DNA from: JBEKSX01 sp049516635
GTDB taxonomy: Bacteria > Bacteroidota > Ignavibacteria > Tepidaquicellales > OLB5
Length of the DNA stretch: 25,876 bases
Direction of reading: 5' to 3'
NCBI GenBank assembly: GCA_049516635.1
Contig: JBEKSX010000040.1
Location: forward strand, 1-25,876
This document shows, piece by piece, positions 21,936 to 25,876 of this stretch (its first letter is position 1; every line of letters begins with the position of its first letter). Position numbers and translations under genes: made by a program. A model generated the notes under the pieces. It saw nothing but the letters and a program-made list of their open reading frames with translations, had not been told where the DNA came from and did not search any database.

Positions 21936-23168
21936 ATGAACACTCTAGTAAAATTTGACGTCGAGAGGATCCGGAAGGACTTTCCGATACTCACCAGAAC
22001 GATGCACGAGAAGCCGCTGGTATATCTGGATAATGCCGCCACAACCCAGAAACCACAGGCAGTAGTGGATTCTCACGTAGATTATTATCTGCACCACAAT
22101 GCTAATATTCACAGGGGCGTTTACCAGCTCAGCAATGAATCGACCGAAGGATATGAAGAAGCGAGGGAGAAAGTACGTAAGTTTATCAATGCCCCTATGG
22201 CTAAGGAAATAATTTTTACAAGAGGAGCTACCGAATCCATCAACCTAGTGACAAGCTCCTTCGGCAGGTATAATATCAGAGAAGGTGATGAGATAATTAT
22301 TTCTACTATGGAACACCACGCGAATATTGTGCCGTGGCAAATATTATGCGGTGAAAAAAATTCCACGCTGCGAGTAATACCTATTACTTCAAACGGTGAA
22401 CTCATCATGGAAGAATACGAGAAAATGCTGAATGAAAAAACAAAGTTTGTTTCAATAGTCCATGTTTCGAACACGCTCGGCACTATCAACCCGGTCAAGC
22501 AGATAATTGAGCTTGCACATAAACGGAATATCCCTGTACTCGTGGACGGAGCGCAGGCGGTACCGCATATGAGGGTAGATGTACAGGACCTTAATTGTGA
22601 TTTCTATGTATTTTCCAGCCATAAGCTTTTCGGTCCCAACGGGATCGGGGTGCTTTACGGTAAAGCAAGCCTGCTCGAAGCCATGCCTCCATACCAGGCG
22701 GGCGGTGATATGATCAGATCGGTTTCGTTCGAGAAAACGTATTACAGTGAGATTCCGACTAAGTTTGAAGCTGGTACACCTAACATCGCCGGTGCCATAG
22801 GTCTGGGAATATCGCTCGACTACCTGAATAAGCTCGACTTTGAACAGGTGCACGAACACGAAATGGAAATGCTTCATTACGCAACCAAAAAGCTGGAAGA
22901 AATTCCCGGATTAAGAATAATCGGCACGGCAAAAGAAAAAGCAAGTGTGATCTCATTCGTGGTTGAAGGATTGAATGCATTGGACATAGGTATTATTCTC
23001 GATACACAGGGGGTTGCGGTGAGAACTGGTCAGCATTGCACCGAGCCGCTGATGACATGGTACTGCATTCCGGGAACAGTAAGAGCTTCTTTTGCATTTT
23101 ACAATACTATAGAAGAAATCGATGTATTTATCGAAGCTCTGAAGAAAGCTGTAGAAATGTTAAAATGA
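21936..23168 (+). CDS. sufS: Cysteine desulfurase SufS
   Basis: A PLP-dependent group II cysteine desulfurase that takes sulfur from cysteine as a persulfide and passes it to SufE. In 410 residues: LDNAATTQKP (31-40), THR-type block RGATESINLV, PLP-stacking His127 in EHHAN, Asp204 and Gln207 in VDGAQAV, the PLP lysine Lys230 (SSHK), and the catalytic Cys368 in RTGQHCTEPLM. The usual SufS motif is RTGHHC; here the first His is Gln. A ribosome site GAGGGA (21925-21930) precedes ATG by 5 bases. The last 4 bases overlap sufE (ATGA), so the two partners are made in step. Confidence 0.96.
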   Translation: MNTLVKFDVERIRKDFPILTRTMHEKPLVYLDNAATTQKPQAVVDSHVDYYLHHNANIHRGVYQLSNESTEGYEEAREKVRKFINAPMAKEIIFTRGATESINLVTSSFGRYNIREGDEIIISTMEHHANIVPWQILCGEKNSTLRVIPITSNGELIMEEYEKMLNEKTKFVSIVHVSNTLGTINPVKQIIELAHKRNIPVLVDGAQAVPHMRVDVQDLNCDFYVFSSHKLFGPNGIGVLYGKASLLEAMPPYQAGGDMIRSVSFEKTYYSEIPTKFEAGTPNIAGAIGLGISLDYLNKLDFEQVHEHEMEMLHYATKKLEEIPGLRIIGTAKEKASVISFVVEGLNALDIGIILDTQGVAVRTGQHCTEPLMTWYCIPGTVRASFAFYNTIEEIDVFIEALKKAVEMLK

Positions 23169-23614
23169 ATCAGCCGATAGAAGAAATAGAAAAAGAGATA
23201 ATAAGTGAGTTCAGCGAATTCCCTGACTGGCTGGATAAATACCAGTACATAATCGATATGGGTGAGGGACTGGAACAATTTCCCGAGGATAAGAAAACAG
23301 AAGAGTACAGGATAAAAGGATGCCAGTCCAGTGTGTGGCTGACCGCACAGCTTGAGAACGGTAAAGTAGTTTTCAGATCGGACAGCGATTCAAGCATCGT
23401 GAAAGGGCTTGTTTCGCTTATGATACGTGTCCTTTCGAACCAGAAGCCTGATGATATTATTAATGCTAAACTGGGATTTATAGATAAAATAGGATTGAAG
23501 GAGCATCTTGCTCCGACGCGATCGAACGGACTTTCCGCCATGATTAAACAAATGAAAATGTATGCTCTTGCGTACAAATTAAAACAACAGGATAAGAAAA
23601 TAATCGCAAATTAA
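23165..23614 (+). CDS. sufE: Sulfur acceptor protein SufE
   Basis: SufE accepts persulfide from SufS and hands it to SufB. The 149-residue form starts at ATG 23165, which overlaps the sufS stop as ATGA; an open frame continues upstream to 23036 inside sufS, but that part is out-of-frame sufS sequence and not conserved. The acceptor is Cys53 in YRIKGCQSSVWL, and FPDWLDKYQYIIDMGE and the C-terminal GLKEHLAPTRSNGLSAMI are family blocks. Placement directly behind sufS is usual. Confidence 0.95.
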   Translation: MNQPIEEIEKEIISEFSEFPDWLDKYQYIIDMGEGLEQFPEDKKTEEYRIKGCQSSVWLTAQLENGKVVFRSDSDSSIVKGLVSLMIRVLSNQKPDDIINAKLGFIDKIGLKEHLAPTRSNGLSAMIKQMKMYALAYKLKQQDKKIIAN

Positions 23615-23620
23615 AAAATT

Positions 23621-23929
23621 ATGGATAAAGCAGAATTAAACAACCACGTGATCGAAGTATTAAAATCATGCTACGACCCCGAAATACCGGTGAACATTTA
23701 TGACCTCGGTTTGATTTATGAAGTAAACATTGATGACGAATTCAATGTAAATATAAAGATGACACTCACCTCACCGATGTGCCCCGTTGCCGGTTCCCTT
23801 CCTCCTGAGGTGGAGAACCAGATAAAGAAAATACCGGGAGTAAAGGACGTGAGAGTGGATGTGGTCTGGGAACCAATGTGGGGCTTGCATATGATGTCTG
23901 AAGAAGCAAAGATGCAGCTTGGTTTATAA
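23621..23929 (+). CDS. DUF59/MIP18 family SUF-associated protein (SufT-like)
   Basis: A 102-residue single-domain DUF59 protein. CYDPEIPVNIYDLGLIYEV (17-35) is the signature block, followed by MTLTSPMCPVAGSL with Cys54. Relatives in SUF operons (SufT) help maturation of Fe-S proteins, particularly at high demand for clusters; the related eukaryotic MIP18 works in cytosolic Fe-S targeting. Here it is a lone domain without the extra N-terminal part found in some SufT proteins, so I leave the symbol blank. It is 6 bases after sufE and thus co-transcribed. Confidence 0.9.
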   Translation: MDKAELNNHVIEVLKSCYDPEIPVNIYDLGLIYEVNIDDEFNVNIKMTLTSPMCPVAGSLPPEVENQIKKIPGVKDVRVDVVWEPMWGLHMMSEEAKMQLGL

Positions 23930-23969
23930 AAGCTATTTGAGTTTTTAATTATAAATCTAATTAACTTTT

Positions 23970-24515
23970 ATGTTCAAATTAAATATAAATCAACCTATAT
24001 ATGACCCCGTTGCAGTTCAGCCTATGAGGGATGAGCTTATTGCAGCAGGGTTCACGGAAATGCCGGGACCTGATGACGTCGAAAGGTTTCTTGACATCAA
24101 GGATAAAACAATTCTTGTTATGATAAATTCCGTGTGCGGATGTGCGGCAGGCAGTGCAAGACCGGGTGTAACGATGGCATTGCAGAACAGCATTATCCCC
24201 GACTACCTTGTTACTGTGTTTGCAGGGCAGGACAGGGAAGCTGTGGATTATTTCCGCAGGATATACCTGATGGGAATACCGCCATCCTCGCCGTTCATTG
24301 TTATTATTAAGAACGATGAGATACTTTATATGATGCAACGGCATGATATAGAAGGTAAAAGTCCGGAGATGGTAGCGGAGGAACTGGTTCAGGCATTCGA
24401 TCGATACTGCAACAGGAAAGGACCATCGATCTCAACGGAGGAGTATGCAAATTTACAGCACGCTATAATGTGCGGTTCCAAAATACCGCTGGCGAAACAA
24501 AACAATAACCAATAA
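23970..24515 (+). CDS. BrxA/BrxB family bacilliredoxin
   Basis: A 181-residue thioredoxin-fold protein of the YphP/YqiW (DUF1094) family. The redox motif is Cys56-Gly-Cys58 in MINSVCGCAAGSARPG, with the rest of the family block (MQRHDIEGKSPEMVAEEL) clear. In Firmicutes these proteins remove bacillithiol from mixed disulfides; the same family is common in Bacteroidota-like bacteria, several of which make bacillithiol. At 181 residues it is longer than the Bacillus proteins (about 145), with extra residues at both ends. It lies 40 bases after the DUF59 gene and 4 before the regulator. Its place in a SUF operon suggests repair or protection of thiols in Fe-S assembly under oxidative stress, which is inference. 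Confidence 0.88.
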   Translation: MFKLNINQPIYDPVAVQPMRDELIAAGFTEMPGPDDVERFLDIKDKTILVMINSVCGCAAGSARPGVTMALQNSIIPDYLVTVFAGQDREAVDYFRRIYLMGIPPSSPFIVIIKNDEILYMMQRHDIEGKSPEMVAEELVQAFDRYCNRKGPSISTEEYANLQHAIMCGSKIPLAKQNNNQ

Positions 24516-24519
24516 AAAA

Positions 24520-24993
24520 ATGAAATTCAGCACACAGGAAGAATACGGACTGCGTTGTTTGCTCAGGATAGCACGCGAAGGAAATGAAAAAGGACTAACC
24601 ATCCCCGAAATAGCACAGGCGGAAGGATTGACAATGCCGAATGCAGCAAAACTTTTACGGATAATGCGTATGGGCGGGTTACTGGATAGCGCACGCGGAC
24701 AAACAGGCGGGTACAGCCTGAGCAAACCCCCCGAAAAGATATTGATAAGTGATGTATTAACGGTACTCGGCGGTAGATTATACGATAAAGAGTTCTGCGG
24801 TGCACATTCGGGTGTAATTGATATTTGCACTAATTCGATAGATTGCTCACTTCGTTCGCTGTGGCAGACGGTGCAGAATGCGGTTGACGGAGTTTTGACA
24901 AAAATAACGCTGAAAGACCTTATATCGGCAAGCCAGCAGGTGGTAACAAAGATAGGCACGTACGATAAAGATTTTATAGATATATCAAACTGA
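24520..24993 (+). CDS. Rrf2 family transcriptional regulator, likely Fe-S sensing
   Basis: A 157-residue Rrf2/IscR-type regulator. The winged helix is at about 1-70 (FSTQEEYGLRCLLRIARE, IPEIAQAEGLTMPNAAKLLRIM, GQTGGYSLSKP). Three cysteines sit at 93, 103 and 109 (FCGAH...ICTNSIDCSL); IscR uses Cys92, 98 and 104 to bind a 2Fe-2S cluster, so the first spacing is longer here (9 intervening residues against 5). That favours a cluster-binding sensor of the SUF state. It is the last gene of the operon, only 4 bases after the bacilliredoxin gene, and probably feeds back on the promoter at 18215-18248. A terminator follows. Confidence 0.9.
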   Translation: MKFSTQEEYGLRCLLRIAREGNEKGLTIPEIAQAEGLTMPNAAKLLRIMRMGGLLDSARGQTGGYSLSKPPEKILISDVLTVLGGRLYDKEFCGAHSGVIDICTNSIDCSLRSLWQTVQNAVDGVLTKITLKDLISASQQVVTKIGTYDKDFIDISN

Positions 24994-25022
24994 TTCTTTT
25001 ACCTCCAATCCCATAAATAAAT

Positions 25023-25051
25023 ACCCCGGACGGTAAGACGTTTGGGGTTTT
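25023..25051 (+). terminator. Rho-independent terminator of the suf operon
   Basis: ACCCCGGACG (25023-25032) pairs with CGTTTGGGGT (25039-25048) over 10 pairs, two of them G-U, with a 6-base loop, followed by TTTTATTATTT. It lies 30 bases after the Rrf2 stop. Confidence 0.8.
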
Positions 25052-25060
25052 ATTATTTCA

Positions 25061-25084
25061 CCAAAACCCCCGCTTTAAGGCGGG
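25061..25084 (-). terminator. Rho-independent terminator for the minus-strand peptidase gene
   Basis: On the minus strand CCCGC (25084-25080) pairs with GCGGG (25073-25069) and is followed by GGTTTTGG. It lies 73 bases beyond the stop of the M1-type peptidase gene, back to back with the suf terminator. The T-run is short. Confidence 0.55.
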
Positions 25085-25089
25085 ATTTC

Positions 25090-25117
25090 TGATTAAATGA
25101 CTATAGTCATTTAATCA
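25090..25117. repeat. Perfect 28-bp palindrome without spacer
   Basis: TGATTAAATGACTA (25090-25103) is followed at once by its exact reverse complement (25104-25117). It lies 39 bases downstream of the peptidase stop. A cruciform or binding site for a dimeric protein is possible; the GACTATAGTC centre recalls the GACTAC stems of the repeats at 546 and 961. Confidence 0.8.
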
Positions 25118-25156
25118 TCAACATCTTTTTCGTCACTCTTCGAATGTACCAATGTC

Positions 25157-25876
25157 TCACTTTACTAAAACCATTTTTTTTGTGTTCCTAAACGTTCTGC
25201 CCGGTGACTGGGAGATGTCTGTTGCCTTCATCACAATGTAATATACCCCGGAAGCCAGACCTTCTCCGCTGAAGGCAACCTGCTGCCTGCCTGCGTTAAT
25301 AACCTGATTGACGGGATGAGCGACTTCAGCACCAAGCACATCATAAATTCTAACATCAACCATCGATTCTACCGGAATATCGAATTTCAGTATGGTATTA
25401 ATGTTAAACGGATTCGGATAGTTCTGGTACAGGGCATATTCACCCGGCGCGCCCGCAAAAGGTCCGATTCCGATAGCGGTTGAGCCTTCCTTTAACGGGA
25501 TATCATTATTTGGATCGAACGCAACGTTTACCGGTTCGCGGTTAAATGTCCACGAGAATGTCTGCTGGTTAACATAGTTCATTACTTTGATGCTTGTATC
25601 GGGACCTGCAGAAAAAGATATCTTTATAACTACTGGCATCATATGGAAAGGAGTATTGGTCTGAGTCTGTTGTGCAAAAAAATCGACACGCCAGCTTCCG
25701 TTTCCCAACGGATTGAAGCTGTAGTAATTTGTATAAAAAGGGTGCTTGGGTTGTTTTACCCACTCATCGAAGAACCATGTCAAGTTCTGGCCTGCTGTCT
25801 GGTTCACTTTTGCTACAAAGTCATCCGTTACCGCATTTTTAAATTTAAAATTTGCGGTATCGCTTGCATAAGCATT
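25157..25876 (-). CDS. C-terminal part of an M1-type peptidase with T9SS sorting domain
   Basis: The frame is open to the right edge; 239 residues are visible. The start of this fragment, NAYASDTANFKFKNAVTDD followed by NQTAGQNLTWFFDEWVKQPKHP, is the typical end of the helical region of M1 family metallopeptidases, where the W-F-F-D-x-W segment leads into a beta domain (WRVDFFAQQTQTNTPFHMMPV). The zinc site lies outside the window, so the family call rests on this part only. The last 90 residues are a type IX secretion sorting domain: YPNPFNINT, LKFDIP, VDVRIYDVLG, ASGVYYIV and KKMVLVK. The protein is thus exported and probably surface-bound. A GTG at 25805-25807 might be taken as a start, but the reading frame and domain run past it. 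Confidence 0.82.
   Translation of the reverse strand, partial: NAYASDTANFKFKNAVTDDFVAKVNQTAGQNLTWFFDEWVKQPKHPFYTNYYSFNPLGNGSWRVDFFAQQTQTNTPFHMMPVVIKISFSAGPDTSIKVMNYVNQQTFSWTFNREPVNVAFDPNNDIPLKEGSTAIGIGPFAGAPGEYALYQNYPNPFNINTILKFDIPVESMVDVRIYDVLGAEVAHPVNQVINAGRQQVAFSGEGLASGVYYIVMKATDISQSPGRTFRNTKKMVLVK

Noticed and set aside
23036..23164. A longer start for sufE inside sufS
   Set aside because: The extra 43 residues are the out-of-frame reading of conserved sufS codons; ATG 23165 gives the normal SufE N-terminus and the typical ATGA overlap.

Overview
The window reads as a chromosomal segment from a member of the Ignavibacteria or a close relative in the Bacteroidota/Chlorobiota group. Both edges carry genes ending in the type IX secretion (Por) sorting domain, with the YPNPFN motif and a C-terminal VLVK. 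Intergenic DNA is AT-rich and studded with short palindromic repeats, and the predicted exported proteins have signal peptides or lipoboxes. Assignment below phylum level is inference; no rRNA or tRNA gene was seen.

Region 1 (1-1499) holds the 3' end of a T9SS-secreted protein, a strong terminator, then about 1.2 kb without an intact gene. That stretch is a mosaic of palindromic repeats in at least three families, plus a frameshifted C-terminal remnant of a TonB-dependent receptor. One repeat family has also inserted in frame into the T9SS sorting domain at the left edge.

Region 2 (1500-9504) is mostly housekeeping. It carries an O-antigen ligase/polymerase-like membrane protein, uvrC, a YjbR-family gene, a ParE/Phd-type toxin-antitoxin pair on the minus strand with its own operator-like promoter, an mtaB-sixA-like operon, a convergent site-2 protease gene, and ndk with a TTG start.

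Region 3 (9515-13237) is a nitrogen-assimilation island: an Lrp/AsnC regulator followed by two diverged type I glutamine synthetase genes. AT-rich dyads lie before the regulator and before the first synthetase, so local feedback control is plausible. The first synthetase has an altered ammonium-site loop.

Region 4 (13306-18105) concerns the cell envelope. It has a lipoprotein MsrA, a 951-residue exported protein with a regular 26-27-residue G-N-D-x-Y repeat and a C-terminal HEAT-like region, and a DUF4349 lipoprotein. The repeat protein is the least explained gene here.

Region 5 (18215-25051) is a complete SUF iron-sulfur assembly operon in the order sufB-C-D-S-E-(sufT-like DUF59)-bacilliredoxin-Rrf2 regulator. 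It has a good sigma70-type promoter overlapped by a dyad and ends in a terminator. SufBCD is the scaffold, SufS and SufE deliver sulfur, the DUF59 protein probably helps maturation, the bacilliredoxin links to low-molecular-weight thiol redox state, and the Rrf2 protein keeps three cysteines and probably senses Fe-S status. The window ends with the 3' part of an M1-type peptidase gene on the minus strand, again with a T9SS signal, next to a perfect 28-bp palindrome.
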